A DNA stretch of 41,504 bases from Polysphondylium violaceum. Lineage: Eukaryota; Evosea; Eumycetozoa; Dictyosteliales; Dictyosteliaceae. Under the pieces are notes generated by a model. It ran no database searches. It saw only the letters and a program-made list of their open reading frames with translations, and was not told where the DNA came from. Of this stretch, positions 1-10,563 are shown piece by piece. The first letter of the stretch is position 1, and each line of letters begins with the position of its first letter. Position numbers and translations under genes: made by a program. The stretch lies in NCBI GenBank assembly GCA_000277445.1, contig AJWJ01000174.1:1-41504 (forward strand), in the 5' to 3' direction.

Positions 1-588
1 GCAATACCACTACCATCTTCAACAATGTATTGTTGTTATAAAAACAATACAATGTTAGTTGTAGTATTAGTATTGTAGCAGTAATTATTATTTGAAAATG
101 ATGAGCTTGGAGTCTCTTTTATACCTTTCGAAAAAGAAAAAAAAAAAATTTTTTAAAAAAAATAATTATTAGTAGATAATAAAAAAAAATACAAAAATGG
201 AAAAGAAAAAAGATAAAAATTGTTGATTGACAATAAATATTAGAAATGGATTTTCATCATTTTCTATCAATTGAAAATGGGGATAATTTATTGTATGGCT
301 ATTAATACAAGACAACTTTGATCCTATCACCCTATTCTAGGTCAGTTACCCTATTTTTTTTTTTACCTCTTTTAACCAATTAGTTAATTGAATTTAACAA
401 TATCAAAAAGAATCTAGTAGATATCAATCAAAAGGAGTACTAAAATTCAAATGATATCTATAATAATTGAAAATTAAATTGTGTAGTGTCAGTCTGCTAA
501 TTTTTGAAATTTAATTTTGAATTTTTGTTGTGTCAGTCTTTTTGTCATAGTAAATGGTTGATATGATGTTAAGCAGAGAGCATACAAG
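1..588. other. Intergenic, upstream of the mini-bHLH gene
   Basis: No open reading frame with coding character is visible. The stretch is AT-rich with long A and T runs typical of dictyostelid spacers. It contains a 10-bp direct repeat (486-495 and 530-539) about 80-180 bp upstream of the first gene's start codon, listed separately. The left edge cuts through sequence I cannot assign. Confidence 0.6.
486..539. promoter_or_regulatory. Direct repeat GTGTCAGTCT x2, possible upstream element
   Basis: The 10-mer GTGTCAGTCT occurs at 486-495 and again at 530-539, start to start 44 bp, separated by an AT-rich spacer. Both copies lie upstream of the TATA box at 589. The spacing is close to four helical turns, so two factors could bind on the same face. 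That function is inference; only the repeat is seen. Confidence 0.3.
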
Positions 589-596
589 TATAAATA
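589..596 (+). promoter_or_regulatory. TATA box of the mini-bHLH gene
   Basis: TATAAATA lies 78 bp upstream of the ATG at 674. It is the clearest TATA element before this gene and supports the idea that the three short open segments downstream are a real transcription unit. Confidence 0.45.
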
Positions 597-673
597 GAGG
601 AGAATGTTGTTATTGTTATTCAATTCAACAACAGTCCTCAATAGTATCTCTTAGGTAATAAATAGCAATAACT

Positions 674-1150
674 ATGAAATTAAAAGATAATAATATTAAA
701 AAGTAGGTATCTCTCACAAAAAACATATAAATACATAATATATACCTCCCTTCCTCTCCCTCATACTACTAAAGATACTAATACTTTTTTATATCATTTT
801 TTGATTATAGATCCTTTATTGAAAAAAAGAGAAAGCATAATGAAGTTGAACATAAAAGCAGAAAGAGAAAGGCCGCTGTGCTAGACTTGGTGGCTGAAGA
901 TCTCTTTTGTGTATGTATTGGTACTAGATATAGTGTTTATAATAGATACTGTAGTTTATAATGGAGGTTCATTTTAATTAATATCTATTCTCTCAAACTA
1001 TAGGATGACAAGACAATCAAGGTAAAGCTCTTTACTTGTTTATCTTTTTTAAAGAAACTCAATACTTTGGCTGAAGCTGATCCTATTCTTTGCAAACAAT
1101 TAAAAAGACATTGCAACGAATTGGAAGATATCCAAGATGTTAAAACTTAA
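674..1150 (+). CDS. Small bHLH-like protein (91 aa, three exons)
   Basis: Exons 674-702, 811-910 and 1004-1150 join in frame through two GT-AG introns (108 and 93 bp) to give 91 residues. The second exon encodes KRKHNEVEHKSRKRK, which carries the H-x3-E-x3-R spacing of the DNA-contacting residues in bHLH basic regions (compare HNEVERRRR in USF-type proteins) and would serve as a nuclear localisation signal. A helix-1-like stretch (AAVLDLVAEDLF), a short loop and a helix-2-like stretch (KLFTCLSFLKKLNTLAE) follow, then a short helical tail. Family knowledge suggests a nuclear DNA-binding dimer. The protein is almost nothing but the bHLH domain, so it could also be a truncated or regulatory partner. 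The gene converges on its neighbour with 123 bp between stops. No exon is long enough to stand out alone. The splice model is fairly sure; the bHLH assignment is moderate. Confidence 0.6.
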
Positions 1151-1273
1151 TAATATAAATAAATAACTATACATCATCATCAAACACAATATAGTTGTAT
1201 AATAGTTTAATCATAAATCAAAAATAAACAGTAATGTATATATTTAATAAATTAAAACATCTTCCTTTTAAAT

Positions 1274-2248
1274 TTATTGGAAAAAGTTGATACTAATTGG
1301 GTCTATTGATTGAATATTAATCCAATCTTCATAGATATATGTCGTTTTTTGATTAAGTTCATTAATTAAAAATGTTCGATAACTATAAATACTATTGTTT
1401 TTGTTATTATTATTATTAATATTATTTTTGTTATAATTTTTGTTATTATTATTCGGTGATTTAAAATCAAATAATTCATTTGGAATCATTTTTCTTTGTT
1501 TTCGGTATTTGTAAAAAAAATTATTCATTTGTGTTCTCCATTTAAAATTATATAAATATTGTAAATTAATTTCCCATTCTTCATTTTTAATATTACTACT
1601 TTTACTATTACTATTGTTACTATTAGTTAAATTATTATTATTGTTTTGATTTGATTCATTTGATTTTCTTAAATCAATTTTGTTTACTTTGTATTCGGTG
1701 TCATTGGTTTGTGATTGATTTAAAGATGGACTACTATTTTGTTGTTGAATGATTGGTGAATTTGTTTGGAAATCATAGTTATCCTCTGTACAACTATTGT
1801 AGTAGTTTTCAATACAAGGTGATTGGCTAAAAATGACTTTATCATTATTGTAGTAAAGAGGTGATTGTAAATATTGTTGTTGTTGATGTAGTTGTTGTTG
1901 ATGATGGTACTGTTGCTGTAGTTGTTGATGTTGTTGGAATTTCAATTGTTGTTGAGTAATAAATACTTGTTGTTCATGAATTTGTTGATCCAACTTTTTA
2001 TTCATACTTGATAGATTAAATGTATCATTACAACTTGAACTAATCCCACTATTACAGTAATAGGATTCATTGCTGCCACCACTGATTGTCAAGAAATCAT
2101 CGTTTGTGTCGGCAGCATTGCTATTAACACTCTTACTTAATGATTGATTCTTTTGCAATAGTTTGTCGATGTTGAAGAAATTTATGATTTTATTCAATAA
2201 TGGATCTTCTTCTTTTTCCAGCCCATATTCAGAATATTTAAATTTCAT
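1274..2248 (-). CDS. Q/N-rich protein of unknown function (324 aa)
   Basis: A single-exon frame from ATG at 2248 to the stop at 1274-1276. Residues about 90-130 are a Q/H-rich run and later stretches are N-rich, which is common in dictyostelid proteins and not diagnostic. Two non-repetitive blocks look conserved: one around WEINLQYLYNFKWRTQMNNF followed by a basic patch (YRKQRKMIPNE), and the C-terminus (YRTFLINELNQKTTYIYEDW). There is no signal peptide or membrane segment. Acidic and basic patches with glutamine runs would fit a nuclear regulatory protein, but I recognise no domain and assign no function. The start codon sits in a TATAAATG context; the next methionine is about 80 residues in. 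Confidence 0.7.
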   Translation of the reverse strand: MKFKYSEYGLEKEEDPLLNKIINFFNIDKLLQKNQSLSKSVNSNAADTNDDFLTISGGSNESYYCNSGISSSCNDTFNLSSMNKKLDQQIHEQQVFITQQQLKFQQHQQLQQQYHHQQQLHQQQQYLQSPLYYNNDKVIFSQSPCIENYYNSCTEDNYDFQTNSPIIQQQNSSPSLNQSQTNDTEYKVNKIDLRKSNESNQNNNNNLTNSNNSNSKSSNIKNEEWEINLQYLYNFKWRTQMNNFFYKYRKQRKMIPNELFDFKSPNNNNKNYNKNNINNNNNKNNSIYSYRTFLINELNQKTTYIYEDWINIQSIDPISINFFQ

Positions 2249-4086
2249 TTATAAATAGTATAGAGAGGGATTTGAAAATAAGATGATATAATTGTACTAA
2301 AATAAATAAATACTGTTTGATTATTGAATAAATAATAATCTATGTCGATTTCTATAGCTATGATAGTTGATAGTGGATATTAGTTTTTAGTTATTTGCTT
2401 TTACTACTTTTCTATAGGGGACATATATGACTGTTGAAACACAAACGATAACACACGGGAATAGGAAGAACAAAACACACAATGAAAATAAACTGTTGGT
2501 ATGGCTCTTATTGTTATTGCTATTGTTGTTGTAGCTGTTGTTGGAATATCCAATAAATAATTCTATTAAATGTTGGGGATTTATTGAAAATAGAAGTTGC
2601 AATAATTTTAAAATAAAAATATTAAAATAACCAATTAAAGATATGTGGTTATTTGTTATAGTGATGATTATTAGATCAGTTCAACAACAATGTATTTGTA
2701 TGTATTCTATTTTTGTCCACTATGAATGAATATGAGTGGGTGAAGTGGTAAGTTTATTTTATTATATTAATGTGTATTTCTTTTTTGAATTTATTAGATG
2801 TGATAATAAAATATAATTGGCTTACAAATGATTATTTTTGGTATGAATAAAATAAAATGATATCAACACACACATAAATACACACTCACACCACACAATA
2901 AATGGAAGTAGAAGAAATGTATGAGTATTGAGGAAAAGTGGGCATTAGATATTATTATTAATATAATTGTATCTTTTTTTTTTTTTCCACTTTGAAAATT
3001 GGATAATAATTTTAAAAGATTTCTTTTGGATGAGGGGGAACCCCCAAAGTGTTCGTGTGTGGGGGGCGAGAGATTGAAATGGCTTGTTGTATTACATTTT
3101 CCCACCCAAACGCCCAACAAGCTAAAAAGGGATGGATGATAAAAGATAAGATAAAAGATGATACCTTTTTTAAAACTATAGTTGGGATTTGAAATTATTG
3201 CTTTGCTCCCACCACAACTATCTATCTATTTCTTATCTTTACTTTTATATAATTTTTTTGATGTTTTTGAATTAATTTGGATGGATGATTTAATTGTATA
3301 GATCCAAATCAAAAAAATAAATATAATAATTTATTTTAAATATTTTTTTTAAAAACAAAGTGTAGCGCACAAATAACAAATATTAACAACCAACTATATT
3401 TGGAGATAAAAACTCTTTACACATTTTCCATCCACACACCCACCCACCCCTCTAATATATATTTATTTTCCCACTTTTTTTAAACACTTTTCACACTTTT
3501 TTTCATTTTATATTGAATAAACCACACACATACACACTCTAATCCATACAATTATAAATTTGAAATATGTTTCTATTGCAAATGCAAAAATAAAATAATA
3601 AAAATATATTGAAATCAAAATTTTACAGATTAGATGATCAATTTGATCTAAAAAGTATCACAACAACCAAATATTTATCCTCTCCACTAAATTATAGCCA
3701 AATTCTCTTTTTTCATTGAGCAAATTGATTTTTGATTTTTTTCATTTTTTTTTTTTTTTCTATTTTTTTACTATCACCCACGGTTTACTTTACATATTTT
3801 GTGATTTCGATGGGTTTATTTTGAGAGGACCGCTTTTACACTCACCCACTCACCCCCATTACCACTACTGCTTTCACAAATTATCTTTAACACCCTTTCT
3901 CATCTTACATTCAACCACACAACCACCACCGCTCTATACCACTATTAGCATCACCACCTCTACCACAATACTAGATATTCCATTTAGAACTCGAGTCTAT
4001 TAATACCAACAACACATATAATTATTTTACTTTTTCTCCTTTTCTTCTTGTTTCATCATCCATCATCACATAAATAAATAAATAAA
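2249..4086. other. 1.8-kb divergent intergenic region
   Basis: This spacer separates the minus-strand Q/N-rich gene from EXOSC6 on the plus strand. It holds A/T runs and GT/CA-rich blocks; the frames open here are low-complexity translations of those blocks and are not convincing genes. A CA-rich block at 3433-3450 resembles a dictyostelid G-box. An A-rich leader (AAATAAATAAATAAA) precedes the EXOSC6 start. Confidence 0.6.
3433..3450. promoter_or_regulatory. G-box-like CA-rich element
   Basis: CACACACCCACCCACCCC (GGGGTGGGTGGGTGTGTG on the other strand) resembles the CA/GT-rich elements bound by G-box binding factor in Dictyostelium promoters. It lies in the divergent spacer, about 640 bp from the EXOSC6 start. 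Similarity to the class is seen; binding is inference. Confidence 0.3.
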
Positions 4087-5648
4087 ATGAAAATCGATTA
4101 TCGATCAGGCAACTCTATTAAAACTCAGATTCCATTAGATTATAAAGAATATTTAAAAAGAAAAGAGGATAAGCAACAACAACAACAGCAACAACAGCAA
4201 TCAACACAACCAACAGGAGCAATCACATATAAAAGAAAAGACAGATTAGATGAGCAATTTAGACAAATATGTATGTTATTACTTTTATAGGCAAAAAAGT
4301 TATCAACAATAGTTGGTGGTGTTTGTGAGTAGTAGTAGTATGAATGTACCTATATTTATACTACTACAATTACTCAATATAAACATCCCTCACCACCATA
4401 TCACATCATCCCACTATAGCCAATGGTTTATTCAATGAAGAAATATTAGGTGTGTGGGGTGTGAGTGTCTCTAGAGACAACACAATGGTATACCAACATT
4501 GATTTCTTTTGCATGTGGGTGTGGGGAGTTGGGTTTGAGCATATATATTCATGCCTATCGCCAAACTATTATCATAAAAACTAATCATAAGAGAAATATG
4601 TTCTAACTTTTATTTTTTAATCATTCATTATTATAATAATCATAATTAAACAACCTATCTAAACAACAACAATGATGACACAACAATAACCAATTGTACA
4701 ATTATATCAGTTATGAAGACAGGGATTGTAACCCAAGCATCAGGTTCATGTTATTTAGAGATAGAAAAGACAAAAGTTTTATGTTCAGTGTATGTAAAGA
4801 CTCGATATTTTATAATAATAGGAAAAAACACACCACCACACTCCCCTATCTATTACACCACATCAGTGTCAAAATTTGATAAAACACACACTATATATGT
4901 ATAAAAATGTACATTTCCTAACGTAGAGGTTTTCACCTAAACATAGATATGGTCCAAGAGCAACTCCAAAAACAGAATTATTTGAAACAGCCAAATTAAA
5001 TTGCGAATTAAAATATGCCACCTTTTCTTCAAATAAAGAAAAGTTTGATTATTTAGAGGTAATTATTACTCATTATTAAAACAACACAACACAATATTAA
5101 ATTAATATACTAAATATCAAATATAGAATACAAAAGAAAAAGATCAAAGTTTAATTATTTATCAATCCATTATTGGATCATTGCGATTGGACAAGTACCC
5201 CAAAACAGTTGTAGATGTTTATATTTTAGTTTTAAATGACGATGGTGATGTGCTAGTGTCTGCCATTACAGCGGCCAGCATGGCACTTGCCGACGCAGGT
5301 GTAGAGATGTATGACATGGTTGCATCGTGTTCTGCTGTTTGCATTAAGGATGCTACACTCATTAATCCAACTGCTCAAGAAGAAACCCTTACCGAAGGTG
5401 CTGGTAAAATATTGGTCTCCAAGATGCCTTCTCACAACAATATCACTCAATTAATTCAAACTGGTGAATTAAATTACAACAATGTTTTGGAGAGTGTAAA
5501 TCTATGTATCGACGGTTCAGACAAGATTTACTCTATCATGAAACAAAACTTAATAGATTCTTTATTAAGACAACAAAAAAAAGATGGTGATGGTAATGAA
5601 ATTAATGGTATTACAACCAACGCCGCCGACGATCAAATGGAAGAATAA
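4087..5648 (+). CDS. exosc6: Exosome complex subunit EXOSC6 / Mtr3 (RNase PH fold)
   Basis: Four exons (4087-4270, 4711-4789, 4947-5058, 5127-5648) splice in frame to 298 residues. The protein has one RNase PH domain. Visible signatures are KTGIVTQASGSCYLEIEKTK and SVYGPRATPKTE in exons 2-3, then SLRLDKYPKTVVDVYILVL and ALADAGVEMYDMV in exon 4. The last closely matches EXOSC6 and separates it from EXOSC4 and EXOSC5. In eukaryotes this subunit is a catalytically inactive part of the six-member ring that channels RNA to Rrp44/Rrp6 in nucleus and cytoplasm. The N-terminus carries a nine-glutamine run (residues about 30-38). The first intron, 440 bp, is far longer than the others in the window and contains a hairpin (listed separately). 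The gene converges on COG8 with 136 bp between stops. Confidence 0.9.
4271..4710 (+). other. Long first intron of EXOSC6
   Basis: GTATGT at 4271 to CAG at 4708-4710. At 440 bp it is several times longer than the usual 57-157 bp introns here. It contains a bulged stem-loop (4315-4397) and a 12-bp perfect palindrome GTCTCTAGAGAC (4467-4478), plus GT-rich sequence. No coding frame is convincing. Confidence 0.75.
4315..4397. other. Bulged hairpin inside EXOSC6 intron 1
   Basis: Three nested complementary segments are visible: GGTGGTG (4315-4321) with CACCACC (4391-4397), GAGTA (4327-4331) with TACTC (4371-4375), and GTAGTAGTAT (4332-4341) with ATACTACTAC (4358-4367). Together they give 22 base pairs with internal loops and a 16-nt apical loop. 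This could be a structured intronic RNA (small-RNA precursor or splicing aid) or an AT-region accident. No C/D box pair was seen, so a snoRNA is not supported. Confidence 0.35.
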
Positions 5649-5784
5649 AAGTGCTATTATTCTAATCATAATAATAATAATTAAAGACGTATTAATATTG
5701 TATATAGTGTTATGTATTGTGATATTTATGAGTTTTGAATAGATGATTTATTTTAATTTTACAGGAAAAAAGATTCGAAATGAA

Positions 5785-8700
5785 TTAATCAAAGTCCCAT
5801 CCATCACCTCCCTCTTCTTCTGTTGGTTGAATGTTATAACTCATTTTTGAAGGAGTGTTTGGTATTGATGTTGATTCTTCTTTTTCTTCTTCTTTTTCTT
5901 GATCATCTTGATATTGATCAGAGGGTTCAATTCTTATTTTATCTAATTCATCTTCCTCTAATTGTTGTTGTTTTAATCTTTCTTCTTCTTGTCTTTCTTT
6001 TTCATCTTTTTCTTGTTGTCTTTGGTATTCTTCATCTTCTAATCTTTTTTTTTCAGCAGCGGCAGCTAATTCATTTTCTTCCTCCTCTTGTAATCTTTGT
6101 TTCTCTGCCAACTCTGCCGCAACTCTGTCCTTTTCTTCTTGTTCTAATTTTTGTCTTTCTATTTCCTTTTGTTCCTCTTCAATAAGTTGTTGTTTGGCCG
6201 CAGCTTCTATTCTTTGTTGTTCAAGATGTTCATTTTCTTCTTGTTCTAATCTTTGTTTTTCGGCCAACTCTGCTGCTACCCTTTGTCTTTCGTTCTCTTC
6301 TTGTTGTAATCTTTGTTTTTCAGCAAGTTCAGCAGCAATTCTTTCTTCTTCAATACGTTGTTGTTCTGCTATTCTTTGTCTTTCTTTTTCTTCCTCCTCT
6401 TGTTGTAATCTTTGGTTTTCGGCGGCAAGCTCAGCAGCAATTCTTTTTTCTTCTTCAATACGTTGATTCTCTGCTAATTCTGCTGATACCCTTTGTCTTT
6501 CTTTTTCTTCCTCCTCTTCAATACGTTGTTTCTCTGCTAATTCGTCGGCCAACCTTTGTCTCTCTTTTTCTTGTTGTCTTTCTCTTTCTTCATCTTCTAT
6601 TCTTTGTTGTTCGGCAGCGGCAGCTAATTCATCAGCCAATCTTTGTCTTTCTTTTTGTTCATCTTCTAATCTCTGTTTCTCTGCCAACTCTGCTGCAGCG
6701 GCTCTATCTTTTTCTTCTTGTTCAAGACGTTCCTTTTCTTCTTGTTCTAATCTTTGTTTTTGGGCCAATTCAGCTGCAGCAATTCTTTCTTGTTCTTCAA
6801 TACGTTTTTGTTCTTCCAACTCTGCAGCAATTCTTTGTCTCTCTCTTTCTTCATCTTCTATTCTTTGTCTTTCGGCGGCGGCAGCTAATTCATCTGCCAA
6901 TCTTTGTTTTTCTTTCTCTTCATCCTCAATACGTTGTTTTTCTGCTAATTCAGCTGCCACTCTTTGTCTTTCGTTTTCTTCATCTTCTAATCGTTGCTTT
7001 TCAGCCAATTCATAAGCCAGTCTTTGTTTTTCTTTCTCTTCATCTTCTAGTCTTTGTTTTTCGGCCAACTCTGCAATTCTTTCCTGTTCAATACGTTGTT
7101 TTTCTGCTAATTCAGCTGCCACTCTTTGTCTTTCTTTTTCATCCTCCTCTTGTTGTAATCTTTGTTTTTCTCTTTCCTCTTCTTCAATACGTTGTTTCTC
7201 TGCTAACTCGTCGGCCAACCTTTGTCTCTCTTTTTCCTCATCTTCTAATCTTTGCTTTTCGGCCAACTCATCAGCCAATCGTTGTCTCTCTTCTTCTTCT
7301 TGTTTTTTTCTTTCTTCCTCTTGTTGTAGTCTTTGTTTTTCTTCCTTTTCAAGACGTTGTTTCTCTGCTAACTCATCGATTATTCTTTGTCTTTCTCTTT
7401 CCTCATCTTCTAATCGTTGTTTTTCTGCCAACTCTGCTGCTACCCTTTGTCTTTCTTTTTCTTCCTCCTCTTGTTGTAATCTTTGGTTTTCAGCAGCAAG
7501 CTCAGCAGCAATTCTTTTTTCTTCTTCAATACGTTGATTCTCTGCCAACTCTGCTGCTACCCTTTGTCTTTCTTTTTCTTCCTCCTCTTCTTGTAATCTT
7601 TTCTTTTCTTTTTCTTCTTCTTGTTCAATACGTAACTTGTCTGCCAATCTTTGTTCATCTTCCAATCGTTGCTTTTCAGCAGCAAGTTCGGCAGCAATTC
7701 TTTCCTCTTCAAGACGTTGTTTTTCAGCCAACTCTGCTGTTGCTACCCTTTCTCTTTCTTTCTCTTGTTCTTGGGCAATTAATCTTTGTCTTTCATTTTC
7801 TTCATCTTCTAATCTTTGTTTTTCAGCTGCTGCAACTTTTTGTCTTTCTCTTTCCTCATCTTCTAATCTTTGCTTCTCTGCCAACTCTGCTGCAGCGACC
7901 CTATCTTTCTCTTCTTGTTCCAGTCTTTGTTTCTCTGCAATTCTTTGTCTTTCTTTTTCTTCATTCTCTAATCGTTGTTTCTCTTGTTGTTGCTCAATAC
8001 GTTGTTTTTCAGCGAGTTGCTCATCAGCCAATCTTTTCTTTTCCTTTTCTTCTTGTTGTAATCTTTGTTTTTCAGCCAATTGTTGTTCCTGTTGTTCTTT
8101 GAGCTTTTTTTCATTCTCTTTACGTTGTCTTTCTTTTTCCTCTGCTTCAAGTTTGAGTTTCTTTTTCTGTTCCTCTTCGAGTTGTTGTCTTTTCAATCTA
8201 TCCATTTCTTCCTTTTGTTTGGCTTCTTCTTTGAGCTTTAGTTCCTCCTGGGCCTTTTGTTTTTCCTGTGCTTCTTTTTCCAACTTTTCAGAATAGAGTT
8301 TCTTTAGCGACGATACCAACGATTTGACGTCGATATAGTTTGGATTATTAGTGTTGTCAGGAGTAGTAACAATATCATTACCATTGCCATTGATGGTGCT
8401 GACAGGTTCTATTACTTGGAGACCATTGTTTTCTCCAGAGATTAAATCAAAACTATATACAACAAATGGAATGAAGTCCTCGACGATACATTGACAGAAT
8501 CCATTGAATACTTTGTCAAACATTGCTATATTCATCAAGTGTTGTTGTTGCTGTTGGAGTAGTAATTGCTGTTGTTGGGATTGGTTTACCGATGGTGATG
8601 GAGTGAGAGTTGATGGGGGAGATGAGACCGATTGGTTGTGGAATGCCAATACACCATTAATGATTCCAACGAGTGTTTCTTTTAGTTTGATGTAAAGCTT

Positions 8701-10249
8701 AGATTTCAACGACACAGGGAAACAGTCGCGTAGTTCGTTAAAAGATTTCAAGAAACCATTCAACATGATGGCCAATGGTGGATGACCAAGTATTGACATT
8801 GGTGGTGAGATATAGGAATTATTGGATTTCATTGGTGAATTCAGAGATGAGGATGTTGATGATGATGATGATGACTTGGGTTGAGGGAATTTATAGGTTT
8901 TCAAAGATTCGATAAAATGATGGGAACAAGATGTGATTTGAGACACGAATAGATTGGTAATGTGGTTTTCAAAGATTGGCTCGAGTAGAGTACGGAAATC
9001 TACGCCAACTCTCGACAATGACATAGAGAGATACATTGAGCTTTCCAATATATATCCAATCGATGATCCACTCTTTATCAATACCAATGTTTTGTCCAAT
9101 GTATTTAAATAAAAAGATACCTTTTGTTGTACCCAATGATAGAGTATGAGATCGTCTAAATGACTCTCATCTTGTCCGTCACTTGAGAATAATGCATTAA
9201 ACTGTGTTATTATATCAAACATATTGGTTCTATAACAATCTGTATATTTAGTCAACTAATAGTTGTGTGAAATGATATTGTTAATATACGAATATGAATG
9301 CCAGTGCATTACAAAGATAAACATACAAATGAAGTTTGGTTTATATCTAAATGAATGGATTTTAAACTATTTGTGAGCCAAGTGTCTCTTGAATGCAAGA
9401 ATATAACCTTTAATTCATTTTCCTTATAAACAGATAACCTTCTTAGATAGCCTATGGTTTTGATCGAGTTTGTTAAACCAATATCACCCTTTAATTGTTG
9501 TTCCAATGTTGAGATCAACGATAATGTATTAATTCTAACTTGATTGATCTGTATATGGTTTTATAATAATGATATGATGGTTAGAATACTTATAGCCACT
9601 ACGAATAGGAGGATGGATATGGATATTACAATTTCATTAACTATAGTATTATTTGGATATTGTTTATGTATTTTCTTTGAAAAAGCTTCCAATTGTAAAG
9701 CTTCATCAAAACAAAAGTTTTTAGTACACGTATCCATTAGTTGAGGTATTTCTAGTAGATCCAAAAGCATTGCAAAGTTGTCCAATACATTTTTAACCGA
9801 TGATCTATTCTTTGATAATGTTTGTGATTTAATTGAAAAGTGTTCACATAGATTTGAGATCTCTGGTAAATTTGTCAATATATTATTTTCCAATTGATTC
9901 GATATACAATTGATCTATTATGTATATTGTATATATCTATTAATATTACTATACTATAAAAATATCTGATTTACTATCCAAGTAGTACTAATATGATATA
10001 CAATACATTTGAATAGGTGTTGTTTAAGGTATGATAATTTTGAATGAACAATTTATAGTTATTCAAAGCGAGTTCTTGAATCTCTTTAATGGTTTTTGAT
10101 TTATATTCATCGATGAGCGTTGGTTCACGTAATAGTTTTTCAAAGGATAGATTCAAAATATCCTTTTGTTGTTGTTGTTGTTGCTGGTTTATATATATAT
10201 GATCATCATTGTGATCATTATTGTTGTCGTTGTTTTCATTATGATTCAT
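5785..10249 (-). CDS. cog8: COG8, Golgi tethering subunit with giant charged-helix tail
   Basis: Four exons read on the minus strand (10249-10007, 9914-9630, 9548-9327, 9255-5785), all phase 0, give about 1406 residues. Residues 1 to about 520 match COG8: LLEIPQLMDTC, TIGYLRRLSVY, RDTWLTNSLKSI, NMFDIITQFNALFS, VGVDFRTLLEPIF and LGHPPLAIMLNGFLKSFNELR lie in family order. COG8 belongs to lobe B of the conserved oligomeric Golgi complex, which tethers vesicles in retrograde intra-Golgi traffic. From about residue 568 to 1355 the protein becomes an E/R/K/Q/A-rich repeat (EKQRLEDEEKERQRLADELA type) predicted to form a long coiled coil or single alpha-helix. Animal COG8 is about 600 residues and lacks this. 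The frame is continuous from COG8 core to tail, so the fusion is seen directly. The protein ends in an acidic GDGWDFD. A glutamine run lies near the N-terminus and another before the tail. Confidence 0.9.
5900..8310. repeat. Imperfect coding repeat encoding the COG8 helical tail
   Basis: About 2.4 kb of degenerate tandem sequence built from units such as TCTTTGTCTTTCTTTTTCTTC and CGTTGTTTCTCTGCCAACTC (plus strand). Each unit encodes variants of ERQRLADELAEKQRIEEEE. Units of roughly 20-30 codons recur with many substitutions, suggesting growth by unequal exchange followed by drift under selection to keep a helical, charge-patterned peptide. Confidence 0.75.
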
Positions 10250-10563
10250 CTTTCAACAACACTCTAAAGCCAAAGAGAGTGATGATCCTCAACACGATGA
10301 GATACTTAAATTAATTCTTTTTTTTATTTTTTTTTTTTATTTTTTTTTTTTCTCTCCACAGAAATTTGATATTCGCCGTGTAATCTATTTCTTTGATTTC
10401 TTTTTTTAGTTTTATGATATTATATTGTTGATAATTTGTATATAGTGTTTGAGTTATTGTTATTGTTATATATATTATTTATTATTTGTATTAGTAGTAG
10501 TCACACACACAATAGTAGTCATAGTAGTAGTAGCAGTAGATAGATAGAGTAGATTAATAGAAA
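10250..10563. other. Divergent promoter between COG8 and the EEP gene
   Basis: This 314-bp spacer holds oligo-T/oligo-A tracts (10317-10352), a CACACACACA run and a degenerate TAG/GTA triplet run before the plus-strand start. These are typical of dictyostelid promoters. No small frame is convincing. Confidence 0.6.

Noticed and set aside
2863-3120. Minus-strand 85-codon frame
   Set aside because: Translation of GT/CA-rich spacer and homopolymers; no domain, no spliced partner.
3716-4003. Plus-strand 95-codon frame upstream of EXOSC6
   Set aside because: Phe run from oligo-T followed by His/Pro/Thr from CA-rich DNA; first codon is not ATG; most likely leader or promoter sequence.
4406-4588. 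Minus-strand 60-codon frame
   Set aside because: Lies wholly inside the first EXOSC6 intron and has no recognisable features.
7637-8296. Plus-strand frame of 219 codons (Ser/Cys-rich), and similar frames at 5823-6185 and 6194-6466
   Set aside because: They are the antisense reading of the COG8 helical repeat; Ser/Cys/Leu/Phe runs mirror the E/R/Q/K codons.
9256-10249. Three separate short minus-strand genes upstream of the large COG8 frame
   Set aside because: Each ends at a GTAxxT-type donor or begins after an AG acceptor in matching phase, and the joined sequence follows COG8 in order, so they are exons 1-3 of that gene.
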